DNA from: Heterocephalus glaber
Taxonomy: Eukaryota > Chordata > Mammalia > Rodentia > Bathyergidae
Direction: 5' to 3'
NCBI RefSeq assembly: GCF_000247695.1
Contig: NW_004624779.1
Span: 689,359 to 753,358, forward strand
Length of the DNA stretch: 64,000 nucleotides
The translations under genes were made by a program, and so were the position numbers. Under the pieces are notes generated by a model. The model was not told the DNA's origin and did no database searches. It saw only the letters and a program-made list of their open reading frames with translations. Shown here in pieces: positions 11,611 through 23,316 of this stretch. Numbering within the stretch: the stretch's first letter is position 1; each line of letters starts with the position of its first letter.

Positions 11611-13917
11611 ATACATTTTAACATGTTTTGCTCCATAGCAAATGATAGGAGAGAAATATATACATATGGCTTTATGATTTAAAAAATATAAAATTTTAAT
11701 TATCATTAAAATCATAGAATTTAAGACTGTAAAATGTTAATTTTGACAATTCATATGGTCCATTTATAATTTTCAGATAGATTTTATTTAACAATTCTAA
11801 CACTTGGTTCTTCTTTTGTTAGAAAGCTCATTAATCATTTTCCCAAAGTGAAATATATTCACCAATGACTAAGACTGTGTATGGGCAGCTTTTTGTTACA
11901 TAATTTTCCAAGTTTTGTGTCTACAAAAAGCCTACACAATTAGTTTAAATATCAGCATCAAATTATTCAATTTATTTTTCTTAAATACATGGTATCTGAT
12001 GCCATTTTTGATATATTTGACCTTTGAAAAATTAATTTAGATTTTCATGATAGTTATCCCGTTCTAGAAATTTTTATATTGTTTGTCGATGTTTATTTGA
12101 AAATTTCAGTTTTCTAATCCAACATATTTATTTCTTCTCAAGACCCTTTTCTAGTCATGCAAGTGTACTATTTTGCTAAAGTTGTAGGAAACAGGGCTAA
12201 AATTTATCCAAAAAAATTTTAAAGCAAACACTTTTGGTGTTTTATTGCCACTTCAGTCTTTCAAACCATATTATTTACTATGAAGACACTCAGAACAAGG
12301 CTTCAACGCAAATAAATATTTTGGATGTTTTATTTGAATCTTACTTAAATATTAAAAGAAAACCAAAATCCTATAGTTAAACTTTTTAGTCAGAAACTAG
12401 CATTTCTATAAACTCCTCCATTCGGGTAAAGGACATCTTTCCTAACTTTTCTCCTTTTCACATTTTTGAAGTTCATTTGAAACTCTAGTTACTTGTTTTG
12501 CATGCCTTATCAACACATCTTGCTAACTATTAAAACTAAATGCCTTTTCCCTGGCTGAAAACAAGGTAAGAAACACTGCTTCTCTGGATGTGTCTTTTTT
12601 CTCTGGGGAAGAAGTTATCACTGATTAGTGAGGAAAGCTGAAAAAGATAAAAATGAATAATCAGATTGTTGGAAGTAGGGTTTAACAGCTGCTACAAAGT
12701 AAACAAACTGCAGGAATGGAAAGAGTATAGGTTTCCGGTCTATTTCTTTTTTGCAAAATGTCTGGCTCTTGTGTTCTTTATTCAGATGGGCTCATACCTG
12801 GCAGGGAGTTTTTTGGCTGTATTTTTGCAGAATATCTGTAGGAAATGAGTTGAGAAACTTGACAGAAACAGCTTGCGGTATTTGATGAATAATAGAGAAC
12901 TTTCACCATTCAAGTGTCTGACTAGAACAGAATGAGAAGTATTAGGAACTTGGAAAAAAGGAAAGGCTGATTCAAAAATAATACCCTGCTCTAACCCACT
13001 GGCAAATACAGTTCTTTCTAAAGCACTGTAGACAGAACACGTAAGGAAAGAGCTTAAATTAGGTTTCCTTAGGCTTACTTGGATTGTCTTCCCAGTTGGT
13101 TTTTACTTGCTGCTTGCTTCATCTAAACAAATACAAATAATAGGATAGGAAACTAAAACCTTACGCAGACAGGGCCAGTGTGTTAAGGGTGTATTTCCTA
13201 TATATGTGAGGTCCTTTTCATTTTGCATTTTCTCCTATTAAGAGTAATTTCCTTAACTCTTATTGTATTCATAGTTTTTTTTCCTGCTGAACATAAAATT
13301 CATAAAAATGAACCTTATTTAAAAACTGTGATAGTAAAAAGGCATTAAAACACAAATATAATGTTTTCTTCTCATTTATATCTAGAAAACATCTAAAGTG
13401 CTTAGAATGGCTTGACTCAAATTACTTTTACACAGGATTCTATATGTGGACTTCACAAGCATTGAAAGAGTTTTTAAAATCCAGCGCACATTCAAAAGGA
13501 ATCAGGAAGTTAAGCATAAAGCATAAGAGAGAAACAAGTTTGGCATAACTTTGCTAAACTTTAATTCCCTTATTAGTAAAATGGGGCTGTTTGATTAGAT
13601 GAACTGGAAAATGGGTTTCAGCTCCAATAGTCTGTATCTAAATTACTGTAAGTGAATAAAGTTTTCTTTAATCATGCACTTTTTTATTTAAGTCATGTGT
13701 TTTTCTAGGTTTTTTTGTTGTGCAAGTGTGGGAGTATATATTATCATTTCAGGGTTGTCTCCCAGGGTAAGTGTATGTTGGCAAAGAAAAAGTTGTAATA
13801 AAGTTCAGAACACGAAGTATAGTATTATTTTGCTTTTTTTGTTGGATATAAGAGTCATTTAGCTTATAATTTTCTTTCAGAACTATTTGAATAAGTTCAG
13901 TGGACACTATTTTTGTC
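11611..13917. other. AT-rich unassigned DNA
   Basis: I see no gene or clear repeat over most of this stretch. A MIR-like scrap may lie at 13560-13650 (tagtaaaatggggctg). The 60-residue frame at 12666-12848 has no recognisable domain. Confidence 0.4.
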
Positions 13918-13924
13918 TAGTAAG

Positions 13925-14096
13925 GGGGACTGAATCCAAGACCTTCATACTGAGTAACACTCTCAGTGCTTTTTCGTTTTTTGAATTTTGAGATAATATC
14001 TTGTTGAGTTTCCCCATCTGGGCCTGAACTTGCAATCCTTCTGCCTCAGCCTCCCAAAGTGCTGGGATTACAAGTGTGCAACACTTTCCCCAGCTC
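13925..14096 (-). mobile_element. B1+ID dimeric SINE
   Basis: On the minus strand, a 7SL-derived B1-like unit begins at 14096 (gctgggg, with the 'gtaatcccagcactttggg'-type block at about 14075-14052). It is followed downstream by a tRNA-derived ID-like unit ending near 13925. Between them is a T/A-rich linker (about 13970-13995). Such dimers are known from squirrel, dormouse and beaver relatives. It is non-coding and non-autonomous, and depended on L1 proteins for copying. Confidence 0.68.
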
Positions 14097-14099
14097 AGA

Positions 14100-14950
14100 A
14101 TAGACTTCTTAGTTTGTCCTAAACTTTCTCTTCTCTACTTCTTCTCCCTTGAACATCTCATCCATGTACATGATTTCAATCATAGTGTGATGACTTTTGA
14201 GTTCATCCAAATCCCCAATCCAAGGTCTTTGGGAGAAACTAATCAGTATGTACAACTGCCTAGGGCACATTCTTTTTCTTTCAGCGTCATTAACATACAC
14301 CACAAGGAGCAGGAAAGACCTGCCCTATTCCCCCACCATCCTCCTGATCTTCTTCTCATGCATTTTAGTCAATGAACCACCATCACCTTTGGTCCCCAAA
14401 TCATTTATCAAAGACACCAGCTTCTCCTTCAACTCTACATTCAAGCAAATCCTACATAAAATTTTATCTTTAGAAATGTGTCTCAGACCCGACAGGCCGC
14501 CCTCCCCCAGCAATGTCACCCTTAAATCTAGACTACCCTTAAATCATCCTTCAGTGGTGTCTTTCTTCTTTGAAACCCACTCTTCCTCCTCCACTCTCAT
14601 TGCTCAGAAGAGAGTGATGATAATGAAAGACAAATATCCTCCTATTTCTTTTAGATGACTTTCTTTAGTTGTCTCCCATTAACTTTGGGATAAGTCCCTA
14701 CTTGTAAACAAAGATCGTGAAGAATGTGCAAAAGAAAGCTTTTGAATGTGTACTGGATTTTTAAAATTCTTTCAGTCCTTGCTATTCACCATCCTTAACC
14801 TCCAAATTTCATCTCTCTCTTCTTCCCACCTCATACTTAAGGTTACTGCTACATGGAATTGTTTTCATTTCCCCAAATACGTTATTCCTTTTGCTCCTCT
14901 GAAAATTTTTCTGTAGACTCATCCTTTTGCTAGAAAACGTGGTTTCTTCT
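14100..14950 (+). mobile_element. L2 LINE fragment (ORF2 3' part)
   Basis: The plus strand is pyrimidine-rich and follows the LINE-2 RT C-terminal region in order. There is a 'tcttcttctc... agtcaatg' block (about 14349-14375), the 'cagcaatgtcaccc' block, the 'tggctcccatt... taggataaagtcc'-like block (about 14670-14698), and a CT-rich distal part with 'tgctcctctgaaaat'. The 153-residue open frame 14197-14658 and its 99-residue neighbour arise from this repeat and carry no intact protein. The call rests on remembered family structure and would need an alignment. Confidence 0.5.
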
Positions 14951-14989
14951 TTGTCAATTCCCAGCTGGAGCTTAAAACAAAATAAATAT

Positions 14990-15185
14990 GCAAAAATATC
15001 TCACCTATATATAGCCTTTTTCTAAACACTGTAGGTGAATTAAATTAATTCTCAAAACAAACCTCATTATTTTATTATTATTGCTATTTTACACTAAAGA
15101 GTCTGAAAATATTGAAGTTAAAGGAATGCCTAAGACAAAAAGACACTAGCTCCAAAGCCAGCACCTGAATATCTGCTGCACAGCC
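14990..15185 (-). repeat. MIR SINE remnant
   Basis: Contains 'attaattctcaaaacaaacctcat', 'ttattgctattttacac' and 'agctccaaagccagcacctg' in the order of a reverse MIR. Strongly diverged. Confidence 0.5.
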
Positions 15186-15254
15186 AGTAAGCTGAGATTA
15201 TGTTGAAGTTATTTTCCCTGTTAAGGCTTGGTGCTGTCTTGACCCCTCCTCCCA

Positions 15255-15412
15255 TACCCTACACTAGACTGGGTTCTCTAACATACCTGCTACGTCACGT
15301 CTGCTGCTCCCACTACTAAAGCACTTACATTTGAAATCGCTCTCTTTTAGTGTTCTTCCTACCAACTGATACAGGCAGCAGTTATATTTATTAAATAAAT
15401 GAATGAAGAATG
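15255..15412 (+). repeat. Possible L2 3' end
   Basis: A pyrimidine-rich segment ends in 'aataaatgaatgaagaatgaa', similar to the terminal repeat words of LINE-2. Support is weak. Confidence 0.35.
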
Positions 15413-15419
15413 AATAGAA

Positions 15420-16535
15420 GAAAACAATTTATTCTGCATATCCCATTTGGCACTTGTTAAAAAAGATTCCTGAGACTCCAGGCAGGGGCTTTGTCTGTAT
15501 TTGCAATACTTCGTTCTCACAATTAGTGAAATCAGAATTATATGGGCATTTCCTTTCATGACGAGTCAACTGATAGTCATTGGTATCTGTCACAGGTCGA
15601 CACACTCTCAACTGTCCTGGTGAGTTGGAAATGGTCCCCAGGCCCATCTGTCATATGCAGCACTGGGCTGTGCCTAGGGTCTGCTTAGGGCACAGGATTC
15701 TTCTTTTCAACCATGCAAAAATGGTGCAGCTGGAGTTGCAGGTCTGGGTTTGTTTTTGTTCTTGTTTTTAATAGCTCCCTCTTCCTTTATCACCATTTGC
15801 TACAGAATGCATTTTCTTATAAGTCAATATTTTAAAATAATGTTTGTGTCCCTGAGCTGACTCTCAAATTCATGTTTCATTTAGCAGAAGAGTGAAGGGG
15901 TTTGAATAAAATAGCCAAATGCTATTTTTTTTAAATGAAGAGTTTCTATTTATCAACCAATTTTTGTGCTCTTCTGGGAACCCAACTACCACTTTCAATA
16001 TCTTTCCTATGACAGAATTAATTCCCTGATTCCAATAATTTATTTAGACATGAGCTCATAAAACATAATCTTATTGTGAACCAAAGATTTGTTTGTATTA
16101 CCTTACAAAGAAGGCCTATAAGTTAAAGAAATAGGAAAATTGTTAAAGTGTGTCCTGGGATTTGAGATAGACATCCTTTAGAGGATACATAAGTACCAAG
16201 AACCTATAATCCTAGTGTGGATTGCAGAAATTGCATAGGGCTTATGGCCAGAACAAAGCACTCTCTGTTCCACTTTGGACAAGTCTATGCCTTGCAGTTG
16301 TGATTTTTCTCTCTAAATTAATTAATCAACTCAAAAATTATTACAAATATAGAATAAGTGCAATATATACAAATTCTATACAAATATAGAATAATAATGA
16401 ACATGGAAAAAGTAAATACCTACTAATTTTCATATACATTTTCCCTGGTAAATTATTAAAAAGTAAAATTTGAAAAGTAAGAAAAATGATTATCTTAAGC
16501 AACCTGATTTAGGGCTGTGTGGGATGATTGGGCCA
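15420..16535. other. Unassigned DNA
   Basis: No gene or clear repeat. Short frames at 15359-15771 on both strands lack family features. A 15-base word (acaaatatagaataa) occurs twice, at 16342 and 16380. Confidence 0.4.
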
Positions 16536-16539
16536 AATA

Positions 16540-16700
16540 CTTTTATACATTTACTGATCTACTCACAGGTACTTAAGAGCTGGAGAATGTTATTATTCCC
16601 ATCTCATTAGTGAATAAATTGAAATGTGGAGAAGTTCCTAAGTGGTAGAACTTTGGACTCAAACACAGAAATTCTGACTCGGAATGTACCGCCTCCTACA
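16540..16700 (-). repeat. MIR SINE remnant
   Basis: The words 'tattattcccatctcattagtgaataaattgaaa', 'aagtggtagaactttggactc' and 'aaattctgactc' follow the reverse MIR consensus. Flanks give no duplication. Confidence 0.58.
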
Positions 16701-18395
16701 TTTCTGGCTTTAAAATATTTTACCCTTTTCACTGGAGAGTAACCACAATATTTATGTCTAATATGAAAAACAGGCAGCTCAATAGAAATGGAAATAACTG
16801 CAACTCCAAACTAATTTTAAATTTACCTCCAATGTAGAATTGTTAAGTAAGAGGGTAAAAATGAAAGGAGGACTTGGAAAAATGTCTCTGTTGTTTCTCA
16901 AGGCAGTAGCATTATGGTATCTATTTGTGTAACATACCTTCATTTTACCTGCAGAGAAGGAATAAATTAATAATTAAAAAGCTCAAATTTGTCCTTGAAA
17001 TTCCTAAAGAGAAGCAGGTGTAGCCTATGGAAATAGAAATTTTAAAGGTAATATACAACAGTCATGGATCATAGTTTTAGGTTTTGTCTTAGTGGTAACG
17101 GCTCAGCTGATAGTCAAAAATCCATATGATGATTTTTTTTTTTCATTAAAAAGTATTACTTGGATGGAAGCTGGAATGTTTGTTAATAAATTCATGGGTT
17201 TTTTAATGTGAAAAAATAATGAGAATACCACAGAAGATATCACCTGACCTCCCCTAAAATTTGTATTTTTTCCAATAATTTATAGGTGACCATATTTAGG
17301 AAAAGGACAAAAGTCACCACTGGATGGAAACAACTGTATTTTTCCCATTTTCAAATTAAACTGTCATTTCAAAATGTTGCTGTCATTTAAATTGTGAAGA
17401 ATTAAAGTATTTCTATAAAACCAGGTGATCCAGGTGCATAGGAAATGTTGTTTCAGCACACCCCTCTATCAGACAGCTGTGTAAATAAAAGATTCTTCGT
17501 AAAGGCCAGTATTTGTATAAATATCTACTTTCTTTCACATGACATAATGTACAAGACATGAATTGGGAAAATATAAAGGACTATGCAAACGCAACGTACT
17601 AGTGTAATTACTTGGATGGATTCACCTCTTTTTCAGAAACAGAGTTTAGTGAAAAAATGAATCTATATTAAAGATTGAGTGACCACAGAAACAAGTGATC
17701 CCAGCGGGATTTAAAACCATGGAATAGGTTACCATGTTCATTATATCAACTTAGTGTTGGTCAACCATCAACAATAAAGAAGGACACTAAAACAAAATCA
17801 TTTTAAAATATATGAGCTATGCCAAAATGTCATTGAAACTGAAAAACTTATGTTGAGAGTATAGTAATTCATGCTTAGCAATTAGCATTGTAATTTAAAA
17901 GATACAGTGAGAGCTAATGATGAACTATACAAAGAATTTAGTACTGAAATTTAATGATCGTAATAGCAGAGCATATTATAGACATATCTATGTGAGAAAA
18001 TATTCAAATTATCCTACATCCTCATCTATTAAGGCACTACTGAAATATAGACATGTAAAGTTTCTTCCCCAAATTCCTTTGTATTGCTTAAAACAGCAAT
18101 ATCATCCATTCAATATCAATTCAATTTCAACTGACATTGGACTCACCCTTTTTTACTATTTTTCCTTTGCTATTGATATTTTTCTTTGAATTGTTATCAA
18201 GCTCTGCCATCTTCTCTATACCTTCTATGTTGAAGGTATTCTCCCTTTCTTTCATTAGACTTGGCTGAAGATAATACACTTAGTTTCCTCCTCCTGATAT
18301 TGCAATTAAAGTTATAAAATTCCATACTCTAGAACTTTATTTGCTCCAAATCCTGTGATTTCCCCTCTGCTTTCTACTTTCTCTTGTCTCGTCTC
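16701..18395. other. AT-rich unassigned DNA
   Basis: No recognisable element. The 90-residue frame at 17917-18189 is compositionally ordinary for AT-rich DNA and shows no domain. Confidence 0.4.
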
Positions 18396-18399
18396 ACCA

Positions 18400-18740
18400 G
18401 TCTACACTGCCCTAGCTCTACCTACCCAGTCAGTACTAGTCCTCCTCTATCTGCACGAAAAACCTCTTCCTAGGGAAACACATTCTTGCTGTGTAGCAAC
18501 CTTGATGCATTCCTAAACTGAACCCTTCCATCAGGCGCACTTGTCACACTAACCTCTGATGATTTTACTTTCCTGAAGTCTTTAATAGCCTTCTAGCCCT
18601 CAATCCACTTTTGCTTCTCCCACTTCCTCTAAGAAAACCATGAGAGTGCTTATCTAGAAAGTAGGCTCTCTAAACATAAAAGCCATAATTCTTAGTGCGT
18701 TGGAACACAGAAGTGCTCAAGTATTTCTGCTAAATAGCTG
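18400..18740 (+). repeat. Possible L2 3' region
   Basis: A long CT-rich plus strand is followed by 'agtgcgttggaacacagaagtgctcaa', which resembles the LINE-2 tail block that ends 'gcctggcacatagtaggtgctcaa'. Low certainty. Confidence 0.35.
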
Positions 18741-19177
18741 GAGAGTGGGAGGGGAAATAGTAGGAAGGAAAAGATCAAAAATGCCTCCATTCTCTTGCAG
18801 CATGAATCCAATTGTTGTTTTCTAATACATCTATTACTGAGTTAGTAAAGTGAATCTTTAAATCAATGTTTTATTTTAGCTATAAGTAGCAACCACCTTT
18901 CGAAAAAAAATCTTATCTTCTAGCACAATACTGTATGCCCATACTTCAGAGAGAAAAGCCCATCTCTTGAGGTAAACAATCTAAATGACATTTGTCTGGA
19001 AGGGAAAAAAATCATTAATTAATAGTTGACATATTCCAATGTATTTCATGGCATAAAAAAGCAATGACATTTTCTGGATGTTTTAGTTAGCAGATTTTGA
19101 CACAGTTCTTGGCCAAGGTAAAACAGAAACTTCAATATTTTTTGTGTAAACCTATTAGGAAAAGTCACACAAGACTA

Positions 19178-19315
19178 GGGAATCAAAAGGGAGGGAAAAG
19201 GGCAGGGAAAAGGGATGAAAAAAAAATTGTGATGTGTTAGGTACATGGACCAACTCCCTACAAGGAGTGTAATCATTATATGCTGCAAACATGTACTGAT
19301 AAAAGATAAAAACTG
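19178..19315 (+). mobile_element. 5'-truncated L1 3' UTR insertion
   Basis: The purine-rich run (gggagggaaaagggcaggg) is followed by 'gtaatcattatatgctgcaaacatgtactgataaaa'-type sequence. This parallels the plus sense of the L1 3' UTR, compared with the antisense at 50020-50290. The copy is very short and ends in an A-rich tail. The minus frame 19567-19175 (130 residues) overlaps this UTR and is not supported as a gene. Confidence 0.5.
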
Positions 19316-19697
19316 AAAGAAAAGCATGGAATTGTAGCTCATGAAAGTGCTATGAAATAAACTCAGATAGAAAAAACTATATAATTTATGCCAACAATTA
19401 CACTTAGGGTGCCAAAATATCTTCTGGAGAGAGAATCTTAAGTTCTTTAGTGTTGATGATATCTGACCCAATATGCAGAGTCTTGTTGCTAAGAAAACCA
19501 TTTCTCCACATGTAATCACGGTCTGATTTCCCTTCCTTTCTGAGCCTCCTCTGTAGTCAAAAGACATCCAGGGTGAAGAACACAGTAGGATACTACATGA
19601 TTTATAGTGTATATAAATTTACATTGAAGTTTTAAAGACACCAAAAGTATCCCTGAAATGTAGTGTGTAGAAGAAGTTAAAATCAATACAAAAGTAT

Positions 19698-20130
19698 ATA
19701 TACAGATGTTCCTTGACTTATGCTGAAGTTATATCTCAATAAATCTGTAATGCATTAAAAATATCTTAAGTTGAAAATGCATTGATCAGGCCGAGGATTT
19801 ACCTCAGTGGTTCCACCGCCTGCCTCCCAAGCAGAAGGTCCCGAGTTCGATCCCTGGTACCAAAAAAAAAAAAAAATTCATTGATCCCCCATCTAAAGTA
19901 CTGAATATCCCAGCTATACACTGTGGAGTGTCAGTGTCTCTTCTCATAATCTGGGGCCTAATGGGAGCTGCAGCTCAGTGAGCCTGTCCAAGACCACTGA
20001 AGAATATCATACCACACGTCCCCAGCCTAAGTAAAGATCAAAATTCAAACTTTGAAGTACAATTTATACTAAATGTGCATTGCCTTTGCATCACTGTAGT
20101 CAAAAAATCCTAAACTGTACTACAGCAATT
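19698..20130. mobile_element. Old DNA transposon (Tigger-related type) split by a SINE
   Basis: The left part (gttccttgacttatgctg, aagttgaaaatgcattgat) and the right part (aagtacaatttatactaaatg, cattgcctttgcatcactgtagtc) resemble a non-autonomous mariner/Tigger-type element that I remember from mammalian genomes. They are separated by a precise ID SINE insertion at 19788-19876. Family naming is uncertain. Confidence 0.5.
19788..19876 (+). mobile_element. ID-like SINE with target-site duplication
   Basis: A tRNA-derived SINE. An A-box-like start (gatttacctcagtggttcc) is followed by a B box (ggtcccgagttcgatccc) and a 15-base A tail. The word CATTGATC flanks it on both sides (19780-19787 and 19879-19886), and slightly longer with one mismatch, as expected of an L1-driven insertion. 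Box sequences are intact and the tail is homogeneous, so it is a young copy. Confidence 0.85.
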
Positions 20131-20829
20131 GGGATGGCCTATAATCTACACATTTTGCAAAAGACTAGTATCATAAAATATTTTTGAAAACATAAACTCA
20201 ATGTTAAAGTTATTAATGCGACACACAATATAGGCTATATATAGACAATATCATTACCCATCACGCACATTCCCAAGCAGTAAAATGCCAAAATAGCCAC
20301 AAGTCATACTGGATATATATTACTGTATAAATTGTGAAACCTGAAATTATATATTTATCATAAGCATAACATAGTATGTATATTCACGAATACTGAAGAG
20401 AGCATGAGAATGCTCTACTAGTATTTCATACATGACTTATTTCATTGGTCATATGTTTTTAACATAATCACCCCTTCTGGCTTTCCTCACCATACCCATC
20501 TGTTAAACTGAGCTTATCTATATTCTTTCACTGTGTGTATATCCTTTTATAAAACATGTGTCATTTCAATATGTATCATATCCATAAATGGCATTATGCT
20601 ATAGATTTATTCTGTTTCATATTTCTCTTTTACCCAGTGCTGTTTTCATAGTGTAAACACATGAAATCTCTTGATTCTAAAAATAGTATTTTGTCTTTAG
20701 AACACATCTTTTATTTTTATTCTACTCATTCCTCAGTGCTTTGAGAGTGCTCCCAATATCATGCCCTGCTAAACAATGTGCTACAGAATAATCTATTTTT
20801 AAATTTTATTTATTTATACATATATTTAT

Positions 20830-21012
20830 TTACTGCAGCATTGAGGATGAAACCCAGTGCTGTGCACTGGGCTGTACTTCCTCCCCCACCTTTTATTTTT
20901 TACTTTGAAACCAGGTCTCCATAATCTTCCATAGTGCCTAGGCTGGCCTCAAACTTGCTATCCTCCTACCTCAGCCTCTCTAGGTCAAATTACAAGCATG
21001 CAGCCCTGGCTC
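20830..21012 (-). mobile_element. B1+ID dimeric SINE
   Basis: The minus strand begins at 21012 with a B1-like unit (block 'gaggtaggaggatagcaagtttgag' at about 20974-20950). It passes a linker rich in A and ends with a diverged ID unit and an AT-rich tail near 20790-20840. It is older than the copy at 42.2 kb, with many mismatches in the ID part. Confidence 0.6.
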
Positions 21013-22809
21013 AGTGAAGATTCTTATGGAAGACAGAATTCTAGAATTCCCCTCAATAACTCATGTCCTTTTAGAATTTATCCCACTTGATATGGTTAGG
21101 ACCTATGGACGTGATGGGATTTCACTCCTGTGATTAGATTATGTAAGTAAAATAAAGGTAAAAAATAAAGAAATTTTACATATGTAGCTAAGATCTCAAG
21201 TCATTTCCTTATGATGAATGTCCTTAGGAGAAAGAGACTTGGTCCCCTAAAGAGCATTTCTCCTTCTGGCCTTGAAAATCTAAGCTACCATGAGTTCTAA
21301 AGCAGCGAGGAAAGGAATTGTGGTAACACCCTGTAAAAGTGTTCAGTACCAAAATGGCATCACTTATGTCTAACCCAAACAAAGTGCAGCTTCCTCCTCT
21401 CAACATGTGGTTATGGTAAGAACTGTCACAAGGATTCTCTGAAACCATAACAATTTCAGAAAAATCATTTCTAAAAGACATCTTCCAGCAACAGCCAGCA
21501 TTACCTATGACTAATTACTAGCTCTTATAAGAAGGTTCATTTCAAAATAGCGTACATGAACTTTTCATATCTTTAGAAGCTTCCTTTTACCACAGTACCC
21601 TCAGATGTCAATGGGCACACTAGCATATGTATCCTGGGTTGCAGTTCCTTGCCCTTCCCAAATAATCTCTCTCTCTCCCCCTCCCCCCTTTCTCTCTCTC
21701 TCCTTTGGAGTTTGAAAATTATCGTTTAGTGAAGCTTGTTACTGGAGCATAAATCTTTGTGGGTCTAATAAGTATGGGGTCTCATATATTTAAAAACATG
21801 TAGGGAGAGAAAGAAAGGGATCAAAAACCAGACTGAGGAGGACATGGGAGAAGTGCACAGAGAAATGCATACAGTATTTACCTTCTGACTCTTCAGAGTA
21901 GGATTTTGTCTCCAGATAGCAGCTTTTCAAGGCATCACAACTGAAAGAAGTTTTTAAAAATTATACTCTTGTGGCTACCATTTAACCTATCAGTAGTTAA
22001 TCCTGGATGATTTGGATTAAGAATTCTTCCCTGTGTAGCAAAAATATCTATGGGTATTAGTCATGTGGTTGGCAGAAGGAGAGCCTGACCTAGAAGAAAA
22101 CCCCACAAATTTCCAACCTATGATATGGAGGTGCATGAGGAGACACAAAGACAGGGACTGTCTAATTTAAGTTGTGAGGTAGGGAGGGAGATATTTCAGC
22201 AGAACAAGTCGATCATGAGGTGAAATGGAAAACTCTGGCCCCACTGGCATTTGAGACTGTAGGAAGAGACTGCTTTGTGTGTTTATTTGTACCAATCTGG
22301 GCTATTACTTTGGGGCTGTAGACATCATCGGAACAATCTTTTTTTCCTTCTCTAAAGTCCTCTCGGTTTCTTGACAACAAGGTTAGAAGCTACAGTGTCT
22401 CAGAGCCCTGATTGGGAAGTGGCTAGAGATTCTACAATATTTACAGAGCCTATAGAGAAGACCTCTAGGACCAAACTTCATGGGAGACTGAGCAGATAAA
22501 GAGCTGAAAGGGGGTGTAATGGAGGTATGATATGGAACTTGAACATGAAGAGAAGGGAGAGAGAAAAGGATGCAGGCTCATGTTCTACTAATCATGTCAG
22601 ATGCAAGAGGCACAAGAAACATTAAGGAGCTACAAGATCTAAGGACTTCAACCCTCCCCCTCTTTTTTGAGAATGCATAAGTTACACACCGCTAAGTTGT
22701 ACACAGATGAATGACAGGAAAAGCAACGAAAGAAGCTCACATTTGAAAGACTGTGTATTCTTAAGCAAAAGAAACTGACCACCATCACAGAAGACTGTTA
22801 AAAATAAGT
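21013..22809. other. Unassigned DNA with a CT-rich microsatellite
   Basis: No gene recognised. The segment 21030-21190 (acctatggacgtgatgggatttcactcctgtgat) looks like an ancient dispersed repeat that I cannot name. The 85-residue minus frame 21481-21224 has no known features. Confidence 0.4.
21666..21713. repeat. CT-rich simple repeat
   Basis: An imperfect (CT)n with C-runs on the plus strand. Confidence 0.85.
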
Positions 22810-23316
22810 ATGGGTTCGACATTTCATCATACTCTGTTCTCAAACCAGCTGCTGGGGACTCAAAGGAAAGAAAAGGTTGGTTATAGACAAAATAAAGAAG
22901 TTGCTTGTTTCATTGTGTACATCTGCACAGCAGTGAGACTTAAACATTCCAGCCTGTATTGTGTAAATATTAGGGCACTCCAAAACTGTGTCCACTTAGT
23001 GTTAAACACATCTTTGTTTTCATTTAGTTATTTTAAATTAGTTATTCATACTAATGTCTTCTTTCACGGTGTCAGTTACAAAATACTTGGAACTTACAGA
23101 TATTTCATCCTATGTTTACATGTTTGCCCATATGTATGTAAAGCATCTGGCAAACTGGCCAAATCTTGCACTTTTTTGCTGTATGTTTCAGGTGATATAT
23201 ACTCAGTCAAACACTTAGAAATATCGCAACAATCTGATGCAGCTGTGGATCATTTAATGCAACCTTGGAACACCAGGACCTCCATTTGTCTTGTGAATAT
23301 CATTGGTGGAGCATAA
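22810..23316 (+). other. 168-codon open frame of unknown status
   Basis: This is the longest frame in the window not explained by a LINE or by N bases. The predicted peptide starts MGSTFHHTLFSNQLLG. It has cysteine-rich hydrophobic stretches in the middle and ends NIIGGA. I recognise no domain, signal peptide or repeat family. Codon usage is AT-biased and the composition (many Cys, Phe, Tyr, His, Ser) looks like translated non-coding DNA. It is most likely chance or an eroded repeat. Conservation across rodents would be decisive. Confidence 0.2.

Noticed and set aside
14197..14658. 153-residue plus-strand frame
   Set aside because: It lies in an L2-like pyrimidine-rich repeat and shows no protein family of its own.
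19175..19567. 130-residue minus-strand frame
   Set aside because: It overlaps the antisense of an L1 3' UTR, and its hydrophobic composition fits translated AT-rich DNA.
19788..19876. tRNA gene
   Set aside because: A and B boxes are present, but there is no cloverleaf closure, and an A tail and target-site duplications mark it as a SINE.
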